DNA of 51,462 nucleotides from Pelagophyceae sp. CCMP2097 (lineage: Eukaryota; Sar; Pelagophyceae), in contig MU657433.1 of NCBI GenBank assembly GCA_026770575.1, positions 1 to 51,462 of the forward strand, read 5' to 3'. The notes under the pieces are model-generated. The model was not told the DNA's origin, searched no databases, and saw only the letters and a list, made by a program, of their open reading frames with translations. The position numbers and the translations under genes were made by a program. Positions 21,377 to 31,697 of the stretch are shown one piece after another (position 1 is the first letter of the stretch; the number at the start of each line of letters is the position of its first letter).

Positions 21377-23545
21377 TCAGAGGCACTCCCGGGGCACTCC
21401 TCGGCGCACGCGTAGCCGACGCGGCGCGAGGGCGCCCCGGCCGTTTCGACGCCCCGATTTACGCACTGACCCGGACCCCGGGATAGGCAAATTTACGCAC
21501 ATGAGCCAACCTTGCGGGAGCTCGAGCGCGGTGCCGTCGGCGTTTCGCTGCTGCGCGGGCTGCGCGTCCGCGCGCATGGCCGCTTGTGCAGCGAGGCGCG
21601 AGGCGGCGGCGGCGGCGGCATTGGGGAATTTATTTCCCTGGGGCCTCCGTTCGCGTCGCCGTTTCTGTTTCGGGGCAAACGCCGCTCTCGTCACGTCGCC
21701 GCTCTGCGCCACCACGCCCGACGCCACGCTTTGCGCCGCCACGCAGCCTGCTGTCGCGCTTTGCGCCACCACGCTTTGCCTCGCCACGCCGCCCGCCGCC
21801 ACGTCGCCCGCTGCCACGCCGCCCGTTGCCGCGCCGCTTGCCGCCGCTCCGCCCGGTGCCACGCCGCCTGTCGCCGCGCTGCCCGCTGCCACGCCGCCTG
21901 ACGCCGCGCCGTCCGCCACAACACCGCCCGCCGTCGCGCCGTCCGCCGCCACGCCGCGCCACCACGCGGTCAGGTGCCCCGGCCGAGAAAAGGAAAGTGT
22001 CTTTTTCCAAGGCGGCGCTTCCGCAGCCGCCTTTGCGCGAGCAGCAGCCGCTATCCGCTGGGCCTTTCGCGCGCTCGGTGCCTTGCTCGGCTTGCGTCCG
22101 CGCGGCTTGGTGGCGTAGGGGCCGCGCGGCTTGGTGGCGCAGGGGCCGCGCCCCATCACCTCTCCCTCGGCTTCCCGCGCCCGATAAACGGCGTCGCGCT
22201 CGCGGCGGCGGCGCGGGCGCAGCGATGCGGCGAGCGTGTTTGCGCGCCGCGGCCAGTCGAGCATGGCTTCGCAGCGGTCGGTGCCTTTGAGCATGTCTTG
22301 AAGCATGGCCTCACAGCGCCTCTTCAGCAATTGGTAAACCCCATCCGCCGATGGGGAAAACAGCGCCGCCGCGGCCAGGACGTACGCCGCGAGTTTTGCG
22401 GGAAACGGCTCGGATTCGCCGTCGTCGTAGACGATGCTCGAGGCGAGTTTGTCAACGTCGAGAATTGATCGCCACCAACCCGATATGCCAATCCTCTTCC
22501 GGTCAGAACGCGCGCCGAGACACAGCCGCACCACCGCCACCCGGCTCGAGAAGTCGACCGCGGCGCCGGCGGCGGCGTCGCCTTGGAGCGGCTCCGCGTG
22601 GCCTGGGTCCCCGCCTTTTTCAGGGATTCGCAGCGCCTCGAGCGCTTCGAAGAGGCGGCGCCAGTTCGCGAGCGAGTGCGGGTTTGCTTCGACGGCGTGG
22701 GCGCAAAAGGCGGCGATTTCTGCGCGAATTTCTTGTAAAGCCGTGAACCCACCTCCGTCGTCTGATTCACCGCCGCCGCGATCAACCATTCCACCGCCGC
22801 GTCCGTCCGATCCATCTGCGTCGCCGGATCGCCTGCGAAATGTCATGCGAAAGGCTTGCTCGACGGCGGCCGACGCTACTTTTGAGGCGGCGACGTCGTT
22901 GCGGAGCGTGGTGCGAGCGACCTTCACCGTCTCCAAAGCCGTTTTTCGAAGCGCCATCTTCGCCAGCGCGGCACTCCCCCCGCCGGCTTCGAGGTGCGCG
23001 CAGCGCTGGCCGAGGTGCTTGCAGCGCGAAGAGAGCGCGGTGCACTGCTCGCGGAGGAAGACGATTGAAGTCGGGTTTTCTTTGAATAAGGCTCGCAACA
23101 AATCTTCCCTGATTCTCAAAGTCGGTTCCAGCGCCACAACGCACGCGCGCACGACGCACTCCGCCCGCCTAGTCAAAGTTCCGCGGTATGGTCTCCCCCG
23201 ACGACGCGTCGTCAGACGCCGCGTCATCTTTCAGGCTTACCAGCTCAGCGGTTTCTGCGAATTCGGCAGCAGCGCCCTTTCGAAGCACCTCCCCGCGTCG
23301 CGCAGCAGCGACGCGTGCGCCGGCGTGCAAGGCGAATCGCGAAAGGCGCGGACGGCGGAGCGGTTCGAGTCTGGAGACTTGGAAGATTCATCGTCTCTCA
23401 CTTCCGTCGCGATATGCAGCGCCTCGACTCTGCGCCACAACGCTTGCAGGGCGTCGAGGTCGTCGTCGAAGTTACGGCATTTCGGCAGTTGGTCGTACGT
23501 GCGCGCCACGGCAGACTCTGCCACTGCCAATCTCAAATGCAGCAT
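21377..23545 (-). CDS. Unknown large Ala-rich protein, two exons
   Basis: Exon 1 (23241-23545) and exon 2 (21377-23168) join in phase over a 72-nt intron with donor TG|GTAAGC and acceptor ACTAG|G, giving about 698 residues. The first part is helical (DDDLDALQALWRRVEALHIA; REDLLRALFKENPTSIVFLR). A middle segment (LASSIVYDDGESEPFPAKLA followed by a hydrophobic stretch) looks folded. From about residue 520, pentapeptide-like units (GGVAA, DGAAS, GSAAT) repeat some 15 times, ending in a basic tail. I do not recognise the family. The reading continues upstream of ATG 23545 without another ATG, so a 5' exon may be missing. Confidence 0.6.
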
Positions 23546-24829
23546 GCCACAAAACACGCTCCGCTCCTTCCCCGCAAATGCCCCCTCCAGGACGAGGCGC
23601 AGCGCACTTCGCAGGTCGGCTGGCTCGTTGGAGACGGCCTTTAACCTAGAGAGAAGACGCCTTGGAGGCGGCTTGCAACCGAGAGAGCTCTACGAGTCCC
23701 AGGCACGCTGCTCAATCGCGCCTTGACCCCGATCGTCCGCCGCTCTGGCGTCCATCGAAACGATGCCGCTCGCTGAATGCGCCGTCACGAATGGCCATCT
23801 CCAGGGCCGTCTCATTTCGCGTCATGGCCAGAACCTTCTGGATATTTCATATGTCGGGTTTGCGCGTCTTGGCCGACCCCTCTTTGACTGCGTCTGGCTG
23901 TGGCCCAAACCCGACCCTTGGAAGACGGGTCACCCTTTGGGTTTGGCACAGATAGAGCAACCCGACCCGAATGCGCCGTCCCTGCTCCTCTTGCACCCGC
24001 GATAGGGCCCTTATCGAGGGGGGCCGTGCCCTCCGGCCTTATCGAGGGGAGCCTTTTGAGCAAGGCCCGCCCTCGGACACAACGAGGAGCCGTTGAAGAG
24101 GCGAGAGCGAGGAGAATGTGTCTTTTCGAGGGGCCTTGCGGGGCCTTTGGCCTCGTCTGGGTCCTTGCGAGGGCCCGTGCGTTGCAAGGATCCGCGTTTC
24201 CGACGACGGAAAAATTTCCAAGGGCGCCTTTTGCCGTCCTTGCCTCGAGGCCCAGGAGGGGATTTGCACCTTGAAAGACGGGCCCTTGACAGCAGACCGC
24301 GCAGGGCCCTGTGCAAGCGCCCGTGCAAGGACGGATGCGAGCGACTTTTGCGAGAGGCCAAGCAAGGGGTCGTACGAGGCCCCGTGGGAAGAGTCAGGCC
24401 AAGGAGGGCCCTTTTTGACGAGTCTTGCACGGGGAGTCTCACGGGGAGCGTCCCAAGAGCGGGCCACTCGCTCCGAAAAATAAGCCTCGTTCCAACCCAC
24501 GGAGGAGACCACGACAGGAATTTCCAGGAAAAGAGGGGCCTCGCTTCCACCCCGTGCCTCGCAGGGGACCGTACACGAGGGGTGGCCCCTGGCCCCTGGG
24601 AGGGGGTCCGCACTTTGGAGCCTTGCGAGGGGCCCTCGAGAAGGCGCCTTGGAAGGGACCGCGCAGAGGCCTCCCCGTGCAAAAAAAAAGGGCAAAAGGC
24701 CCCTTTTCGAGGGCCTTGCAGCGCACCCCGTGAGCCTTGGCAGGGCCCGTACGAGGGGCATCGTGCTTCAAGGCCCGTTTCCGATTGTATGAGGGGCTTT
24801 CATTTCCAAAAGGAAGCCACGTCTGCGTC
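23546..24829. repeat. GGGTCGGGTT element and GAGGG array
   Basis: The stretch 23850-23990 carries the palindrome-rich GACCCGTC/GGGTTTGG element also present at 38700-38870 and 39920-40115. From about 24000 to 24790 a degenerate array of GAGGGGCCTTGC-like units follows, akin to those at 20340-21000 and 47200-47540. Long frames here on both strands are repeat artefacts. Confidence 0.6.
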
Positions 24830-26259
24830 TGCCTGAATTTCCAAACGACGCCGCCCCCCACCGCGAAACTTGCAACGCCACGTCGGCGCGCTCCGCCGCC
24901 GTCGGGCACGCGTACATGGCGTGTAAATCGCCGCCCTGCGTCTTGGACCACAGAATCACGGATTCGAGCCTACAAGCTTCCCTACAAATTCCAAACCGAC
25001 AAAGCTTCGATACAATCCAAAACGCCTCGCAAGTCTCGAGGCACTTCCCAACAAAGGCCCTTTGGTGCGACGAGCCGCCAAAGGACCCGGCCGTCTCCCG
25101 TATCTGACCGGATCTTCTTCGCCAACCGGACCTTCTTCTCCGCATCGGACGCACCACCGGTGGGCGGCGTGCCGTACGCTCGCGTTGGGCGACAAGTCCG
25201 CGACGGCGCAGACGGCTGCGACGACGGCCGGATCGTAGCGCCGCATCGCGCCGACCATGACTGCAACTGACTTTAAAACGATGTCGTGCGAGGGCCACTT
25301 TGACGGCGCCGGCGTCGACTGCCCCGCGGGCCTGGCCAACTCCGCGCCGCGAAGCGCGTTTCGCGAAACGCGCTCGACGAGCTTGCGCTGGACGAGGCGG
25401 TCGCGCCTAGGGCATTGCGGGTAAAGTGCGGGTGGCGCTGTTGCGTGCGAGGTCGCAAAGGTTTGCGTGCGAGGTCGCAATGGTGTTCTGATGACGCGTC
25501 AAAAGGTACTCTGAGGATTGCATTCGCGGTGCTCCGCGTGCTGGCGGCCACCGGTGCGCCGGGCCCGATATGCTATCGTCGCCACGGTGACTGTCGCCCC
25601 CGTCGCCACGCGTTTTCAATATACGGGTACAAACAGACGCCGCTGAAAACTTTGCAGAGCCGAAAGTCTCCAGCCCCAGCCGCACCTTGCCCCCGTGCCG
25701 GCACCGCACGCCGACGTCGCCCATCGCGCCCGGCGCGTAGAGGCGCAGCGTCTCGGAAGATACCTACGACCGGGGCAAAGTCGAGGAACCCAGCGCCAGC
25801 TTGTCGCTTCCGCGCTGCAAAAAAACGCTCCCGCCGCCCACGCAGGCGCGCTCTTTTCGACCGACGCGGGGCCAGTACGCGGCGCGTGCCGGCGCGGACC
25901 TGGGCGCCGAAGCGCCACCTGCGTGGAACACCGTCGAGGTCCTTTCGGGTCCATCCGCGGTCCCTTTCGGCAGTCGCTCTCGCAGGCACCGCAAGAGTGG
26001 GTCGCACGTGGCGCTGTCGGCGTATTTGCTCGGCGGCCGCGGGGTTGGTCCGGCGTCTTCACCGTCCGAGGCTTGTTTCGACGAGGCCTTTCTCGACGAG
26101 CCGGGTACACCCACCGACGGCCTACGCGGCGCGTCGCGGCGGCGAAATGCAGCCGTCCCAACGCACCGTTTGATCGACTTGCGCCGGTCGGGAGTGGTTC
26201 CGGGGGCGCCGACTGCGATGTCCTCGTCGTTCTCGTCGTCGTTCTCGTCGTCGTCGTCG

Positions 26260-26308
<49 letters not shown>

Positions 26309-26348
26309 AGATGAGGTCCGCGAGGGACTTGCGCGACGTCTTCTCCAT
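24768..26348 (-). CDS. Multi-exon gene with poly-Asp tract, ARM-like segment
   Basis: The start MEKTSRKSLADLIYG at ATG 26348 is followed by about 20 acidic residues encoded by a GTC/GAC microsatellite, then ENDDENDEDIAVG and a basic region. Further exons are recognisable but not all junctions are fixed. They include SETLRLYAPGAMGDVGVRC (about 25736), APVAASTRSTANAILRVPFD (about 25560), a helical stretch SHDIVLKSVAVMVGAMRRYD...VCAVADLSPNASVRHAAHRW (about 25170-25400) and a Cys-containing end, FVGKCLETCEAFWIVSKLCR...ADVALQ (about 24850-25080). The paired helices resemble ARM/HEAT repeats, but that is impression only. Frame changes between these pieces require at least four introns. The family is unknown. 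Confidence 0.5.
26250..26306. repeat. GTC trinucleotide microsatellite in coding exon
   Basis: A nearly pure GTC run encodes poly-Asp on the minus strand, directly after LADLIYG. Repeat length is likely polymorphic. Confidence 0.85.
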
Positions 26349-26930
26349 GCGACGTGCGCGGCGGCGCCGTGGCGGCACGTGTTGGAACTTGGAACAGTCG
26401 AAAATTACGAGGGTATCGCTAATGACGCCGAGGACTACTTCCTGGCTATCGCAGTTTTCGAGAAGTTTTGAGCTGTTGGGAGTGATCGAAGTCGTCGCGC
26501 GGGTTCCCGACATGCCCCGTCCCACAAAAATATCTTTTTGTAAAAAACGCTCAAACTGAAAATCTGCGCGTCTGTTTTGGCTCGTCTGAAGCGCAACTCG
26601 CACAGGGTGGGTCATATATCACCCCAGTACGTATGGACCCGCCCCGTCACGTAGCCAGAATCCCTGCGATGAACAGCCGGGCCCGAACCTTCGCGCGATA
26701 CCGAGGTAAAATCAAGTCAAAATCAAGGTAAGAGGCAAATAACGATTTCATCAAGTCCAGAATATCGAGAGAAATGCTCGTTCACGCCCTTAAGGCGCCT
26801 CCTCGTTCAGCCTGCAATGCCGTTAACTTTTTAAAGTGCCGTTCTGGTGATTTAATGCGTTTTTATTGCGTTTTCAACCAAGTCCAAATTATCGACGATA
26901 TATTTTGGCGATATCATATCAACCCTGATC
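26349..26930. repeat. Intergenic; inverted copy of 4690-5170 repeat
   Basis: The stretch 26480-26750 is the inverse of about 4690-5170. The sequence after it (26860-26930) matches 3570-3665, which precedes the other foldback hairpin. No gene is supported. Confidence 0.5.
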
Positions 26931-27053
26931 ATCGGACATCGTAGGAGGCCTAGCATGAGGGAGGTCTTACGACGGCCACATGGAGGTCTTACGACGGCCA
27001 CATATGGCCATCGTAAGACCTCCCTCTTGCTAGGCCTCCTACGATTTCCGATG
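26931..27053. repeat. Foldback hairpin element, copy 2
   Basis: The arms ATCGGACATCGTAGGAGGCC... and GGCCTCCTACGATTTCCGAT are inverted repeats of about 48 bp around a duplicated GGAGGTCTTACGACGGCCAC. It directly abuts the TA-flanked MITE that follows. Related to 3667-3783. Confidence 0.65.
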
Positions 27054-27056
27054 GTA

Positions 27057-27246
27057 GGAAGTTCCACCCCCAATAAGAATAATCCCCAATTAGAATCGTT
27101 TCTGACCAATCAGGGAGCTTGGAAATATAATATGTTCAGAAAAAGGGAACCCCGTTGCTCCGATAGAGCAGAATGTGTTCAGAAAAAGGTTGATTCTAAT
27201 TGGGGGATTTCCGGGAAAGCCGATTCTAATTGGGGGTGGAACTTCC
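27057..27246. mobile_element. 190-bp TA-flanked MITE, copy 2
   Basis: It begins GGAAGTTCCACCCCCAATAA and ends AATTGGGGGTGGAACTTCC. TA precedes it, while TC follows, so the right-hand duplication has mutated or the insertion differs. It has the same length as 3217-3406 and is nearly the same sequence. Confidence 0.7.
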
Positions 27247-28290
27247 TCAGGCTCAGGGCCTCTGGTAGGATATTCGCCCAAATTAATTTATTAAAAACGG
27301 CAGATCTAATTTGGACTGTGCGCCACTTGAGACCGACTTTATCGCCGATACCCCTTATGCTGCGCAACTGATTCGTTGAGCGGATCTTTGTGTGTGTGTG
27401 TTTACGAAAAGGTTACTCTGGGCTAGGCTGTGCCTTACAATTATATCCGGGGAATCCCCGGGAAGTAGTTACCAGGTGCTAATACAATTGCCAGGTGTTA
27501 CTGGGTTGGCAGCAATCCACAATAATATCGCCAACATCGCCACTGCAAAAAAAAATCTCCTTTGCGGCATAAAGCTGAAAATTATCTCGATTTTAAGCAG
27601 GCCGGCTTTTCAAGCCGCTACAATTATATAACCCACCCCCCCCAAGTCAGTTTACGGCCAGGGCCCATCGGATACTTTGATTGGAGGATTATTGTTGACT
27701 TCATCATGCATGAAAATACTCCCCATTTTATCGATACTTTCAATTTATCTTTTTTGTTTAAAACTTATCAAATTCGCGCCAAGTTCAACTGGTTGATCCG
27801 ACTAGGCAGGAGAAGGTTCTCCGGAACTTGGCATCGTGTGGTTCTTATAACATTACGTTGCTTGCTTAAAATCCGCCCTGGGTGGGGCTCTAATCCGGGG
27901 GGTCTATGTCGATAGATCTCGAAACGAAGTCAGGCTTCCAGGCCGGAGGGCCCGGTGCTTTGCCACGGAGATCACGTCACCAGGAATAACCCGGGCGCCT
28001 CCTCGCTGTGGTCCTGGTCGTCCATGTGCTTTGGCTCTTCGTTCTTGGTCCGTCGGAGCGCCCGACGGGCTGCGATTTCATTACCAGGTGAAATTTTGTC
28101 TGTCTGTCTGTCTATCGTCGGATCTATCCATGCGGTTCCGCATTTTTGAACAAGGATTTGGTTCGAATCAAGGGTCAACGACAGGCCATCCTGCTATCTG
28201 GCGATACTTGCCTGTGTTTAAGACGGAAAAGGAGCGACGATACTCGTCTATACTTGCCGATGGAAGAGCTCGATATCGCCGGGGGTAAGA
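27247..28290. other. Intergenic with dispersed repeats
   Basis: No gene is supported. The stretch 27360-27410 (GTGTGTTTACGAAAAGG) matches 31265-31310. 27690-27860 matches 17617-17790. The inverse of the CAGGGTGGATTTTAAGCAAG motif is at 27861-27890. A short TCTG microsatellite is at 28098-28112. Confidence 0.5.
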
Positions 28291-29165
28291 AACCACTTGT
28301 CCAAGAAGCAGCCGAAATTGACTTATTCAAGGAGCGGCAAATGACATGAGAATAAGGCAACATCTTCGCTGACGTATGCCCTGGCAAAAAGGGATTTCCG
28401 GTCCCAGTGCCAGGAAACAGTTCAGAAAAGTGCATATTATAAACACATTTTTAGCGAGGTCTGGTCACAAACCCGGACTCGAACCGGGGGTAAGAAAACC
28501 AATTGATCCAAAGGTACGCTGCTAGAGTGCGAACCCAAGGAGAGGCAAATGACAAAGAATAAAACACCGGACTCGAACCGGGGGGAAATTTCAACGCGAT
28601 GCGCGCGTCGTGGGGGGGCTTTCGGATGAGGGCCTCAAAACACGAGGAAGCCCGGAAATCACCGCTCCAAAGCGCACAAAAGGTGCGCTGTTAAGTTCCG
28701 TTTGATGACCGTTTGGAGTAAAATACCCGAATACCGCCGAAAAATACCCAAGTATCGTCGATACTGCGTCGACTCTTGCCCGGATTATTGCGATCTGCCG
28801 ATCGCTCCTTAAGAGAAAGTCCCATCCACCCAGTCCCATCCTGGCTGCCTCTTGGATCAAGTGGTTTTCTCACCCAGTCCCATCCGCTTTTTGCCAGGGC
28901 ATACGTCAGTGACAGATGGTGTCATATTTTCATGTCAACAGCCGCCCCTTGATGTGCAGTCTCGGCTGCTTCTTGGATCAAGTGGTTTTCTCACCCAGTC
29001 CCATCCGCCAGGTATACTCGGTGTCATCTTTCTACGGTTCCAAATCTTTGGAGCTCCCTTTGTCACACTGCTCGTCCACGCCCTGCTCGTCCACGACACG
29101 CGTCGCGTAAGCCCGCCCATGTCGTTGACCCTTGGTTCGAATCCCACCGTCAGTGTGGTGAGTGT
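28291..29165. repeat. Cluster of tRNA-like / SINE-like repeats
   Basis: Several units contain a box-A-like TTGGATCAAGTGG followed by TTTTCTCACCCAGTCCCATCC (28852 and 28972; a close relative is at 43968). The minus strand near 28470-28520 reads TTGGATCAATTGG and then CGGTTCGAGTCCGGG, that is box A and box B with the anticodon arm reduced to about 13 nt. Further box B sites are at 28568-28584 (minus) and 29134-29146 (plus). These resemble tRNA-derived SINE heads, and none folds as a complete tRNA. CTCGTCCACGACACGCGTCG is at 29085. Confidence 0.5.
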
Positions 29166-29291
29166 CAAAGTATGCACGGCGACCGGCTCGAGGGGGTCTT
29201 TCTTTCGATGCGTTGGGAGCAGATCCATTCCAATCGAAACGCGAGTTTGATAGGGGAAGTGTTCTCTGGTATTTACAAGGGGCCTTTGGGG

Positions 29292-31119
29292 TCAGCGGCA
29301 TTCCGGGCATTCGGAAGGCGCGTCGGACGATACCAGCGACGTCGGCGTGCCCGCAGTCGCTTCCGTCGTCTTTTTTCGGTCGCGCGCGCGTGCGTCGCCG
29401 GACGCGGCCGCTGCGGGCGCGGCAGATTGGGGCCGCTTCTTCGGCGACTTTTTGGCGCTTTCAGGCGCGGTTCTGTCGCCCGGCGCGGCCGCGTGGGACC
29501 GCTTCTTCGTCGACTTTTTGGCGCTCGCGGGTCCGTCGCGCGGCCGCTTCTTCGGCGAATTCTTCGGCGACGCCGCCAGCGCGCGGGGCGCCGACGCCGG
29601 AGCCGCGGGAGCCTCGTGTTGCGGCGGCGGCGGCGCTGAATTGGGTCCGACGTATGGTCTTGCGTTCGGTCTACTTTGCTCGGCCCGGCCGAGCACCAAA
29701 ACGACGACGGAGACGTTGTCGGCGCGGCAGGTGCCGTGCCTCGCGCGCCACCGTTGGAGGGCGTGGTCCGCGAGGCGGTCGGCACAGCGCTGGGCCGCAG
29801 ACTTTCCCACAGATGAACGCAACGAGAGCCCAGACACCTCGCGCTGCATCTGCTTCGAAGCGTCGTGCGAGAGCTCCGTGGAAACGTAGGCGCAGATCTC
29901 GGCGTCTGTGAGCACGCCGGAGACGCCGTCGCTGACGAGAATTAAAAAGGAGTCGGACCTACAAACACGCCCGTCTGAGACAAACGCCCGTCGAGCCCCC
30001 CCCCAACGCTGACTTACGGTTCGAGCGTGCATCTTTGGACGTCTGGCTCTGGTGAGACGACGAGGTTGCCGGTGATGGGGTGTCGTGACCACACGTCTCC
30101 TAAAGCCCTCGACATGTTTAAAAATGGTCTCTCCTGAACCTCCAAATTCGATGCATCTGCCGCGTCGACAAACGTGCAGAGGCCGACGCGCGAGTCGACT
30201 TGTTTGTGCGCCTTGGAGATGAAAACCGTGCCGCCTGCTGCTTCGATGCGGGACCTTTCTTTCTTGAGATGAGGCTTGTGATCAATGGTCAACGCTTTCA
30301 CCGCCCCACCCCCAACCACGCATCTCGAATCGCCGACGTGCGCCACCCAAAGCCCGCCGTCCGCGCAGACGACGCATAAAACCGCAGTCGTGCCCGCCGT
30401 CGAAGGGGCGCCGAGGCGCTCGTTAGGGGGCCATGAATGGACAGCTGCCTCCATTTCCAGTTGCGTCGATGCGAAGCCCGTTTCAAACGACTTTCGGGTC
30501 AGTCGCGGCGTCGATGTGGTCGGCGCATCCGTCGCGGCGGCGCCGTGTGCGATGTCCGGCGCCCTCAGCCGCTCAGCAGCGCCGCCTTGGCCCGCGGCCG
30601 CACCGCACTCCGCGGCCGCGCCGTCGCCCGCAGTCGCGCCGTCGCCCGCAGTCGCGGCGCCGTCCGCTACCGCAGCGCCGTCCGCTGCTGTGGCGCCGCT
30701 GTCCGCAGCAGCGGCTCCGTCCGCTGCCGTGGCGCCGTTTGCTGCCGTGGCGCCGCCGTCCGCGGCGGTGGCACCGTCCGCTCCCGCGGCGCCGCCGTCC
30801 GCCCCCGCGGCGGCGGCGTCCGCGGCGGCGCACGCGGCTGCGGTGATGTTCTCCCAAAGGTGCGCTTGTGCCAAATCAGCCGCGTCGCAACCCCCGTGCC
30901 CATCGAACACCGCCGCGACGAAGCCGAACCGATCGTCGAAGCGCAGCAAAACGCGGTCCTAGAGACGTTTTCGAACAAAGGTGCAGCAGAAGCAACAGGC
31001 AAAGGTGCGGCAGAAGCAACAGGCGAAGTGGCAGAAGCAACAGGAAAACCTGCCTCTTGGTACTTCCTCCCCCCTTGCCGCTGCGCGCTGCCGTGGTCGA
31101 CGACGACCGTCGCAGACAT
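29292..31119 (-). CDS. PP2C-family protein phosphatase (PPM)
   Basis: Exons 31054-31119, 30018-30958 and 29292-29958 join to 557 residues. PPM motifs appear in order: RKYQEDRVLLRFDD (18-31), VAAVFDGHGG (36-45), AGTTAVLCVV (near 209), VAHVGDSRCVV (near 232), IDHKPH, RIEAAGG, NMSRALGD (near 305), FLILVSDGVSGVLTD (near 343) and ADNVSVVVLVL (near 414). The metal-binding Asp residues of DGHGG, SDG and DNVS are present, so an active Mn2+/Mg2+-dependent Ser/Thr phosphatase is expected. Two oddities stand out. About 80 Ala/Gly/Asp/Thr repeat residues are inserted between DGHGG and AGTTAV. The C-terminal tail of about 130 residues repeats SAKKSPKKRP, a likely nuclear localisation region. The first intron needs a GC donor (GAG|GCAGGT) to join RKYQE to DRVLLRF. 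Confidence 0.92.
30959..31053 (-). other. GC-AG intron in PP2C gene, with tandem repeat
   Basis: The donor GAG|GCAGGT and acceptor TCTCTAG|GAC join the PP2C RKYQED motif in phase. A GTTTTC donor four bases downstream would break the frame. The intron contains about three copies of a 21-24-nt unit, seen on the plus strand as GGCAGAAGCAACAGG. Confidence 0.75.
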
Positions 31120-31399
31120 GCCGCCCCGCGCACAAAGGCGGCCCGGGGAGGCGCACTCAGCCGCTTTCGAAGGTGGCCGCTTTCGAAATCAAATCTTTGG
31201 TGGCCAACGTCGGTTCACAAAGAGTCACGGTTGGGCTTTGTTGGCGTTAATAAACTGCCACAACTGGTCCGTTGAACGGATCATTTTGTGGCGTGTGTTT
31301 ACGAAAAGGTGGCTCTTGGTCTCCCCCTGAAAAGGGCACTTTTTTGAATGCGCGTGGCGCGCCGCGCATGCGCGTCCCATAGACCCGTTGAGCGGCGCC

Positions 31400-31697
31400 A
31401 TGGACGACCTCAAGAGTCAAGGGGCTGGGAGGGCCCAGCGCGCAAACGACCGGCGCGGAGACCGCGCGGCTCGAAAAAGGAGCCTGAGGAGGTCGGGACC
31501 GCTGCGCTCCCGGCGCTGTTTGCGACAACGACCGCGCCGCTGCGGTCGCCCTCGGGGCCGGCCACGACACCCGCCTCGGCGTCGCCTCGCCCGTCATCAG
31601 CGCTCACTACTGGGGGCTGCCTGAGTCGTTTGCGGTGAAGCTAGCTTGTCCTTCCGGACTCCGGGGAAGGGGCAAACCGAGAGGAATTTCTGTGTAG
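31400..31697 (+). CDS. Possible small gene or exon, uncertain
   Basis: An ATG at 31400 opens MDDLKSQGAGRAQR. In another frame, 31500-31697 reads protein-like text (GAGHDTRLGVASPVISAHYW and then GLPESFAVKLACPS) ending at TAG 31697. No intron that joins them convincingly was found. It may be an exon of an unrecognised gene or chance. It lies divergently about 280 bp from the PP2C start. Confidence 0.25.

Noticed and set aside
22434..23726. Plus-strand open frame of 430 codons, Ser/Arg-rich
   Set aside because: It is antisense to the Ala-rich two-exon gene, whose splice join closes in phase. The composition is that of a GC-rich shadow.
30285..31330. Plus-strand Ala/Arg-rich frames
   Set aside because: They mirror the alanine repeat of the PP2C gene on the other strand.
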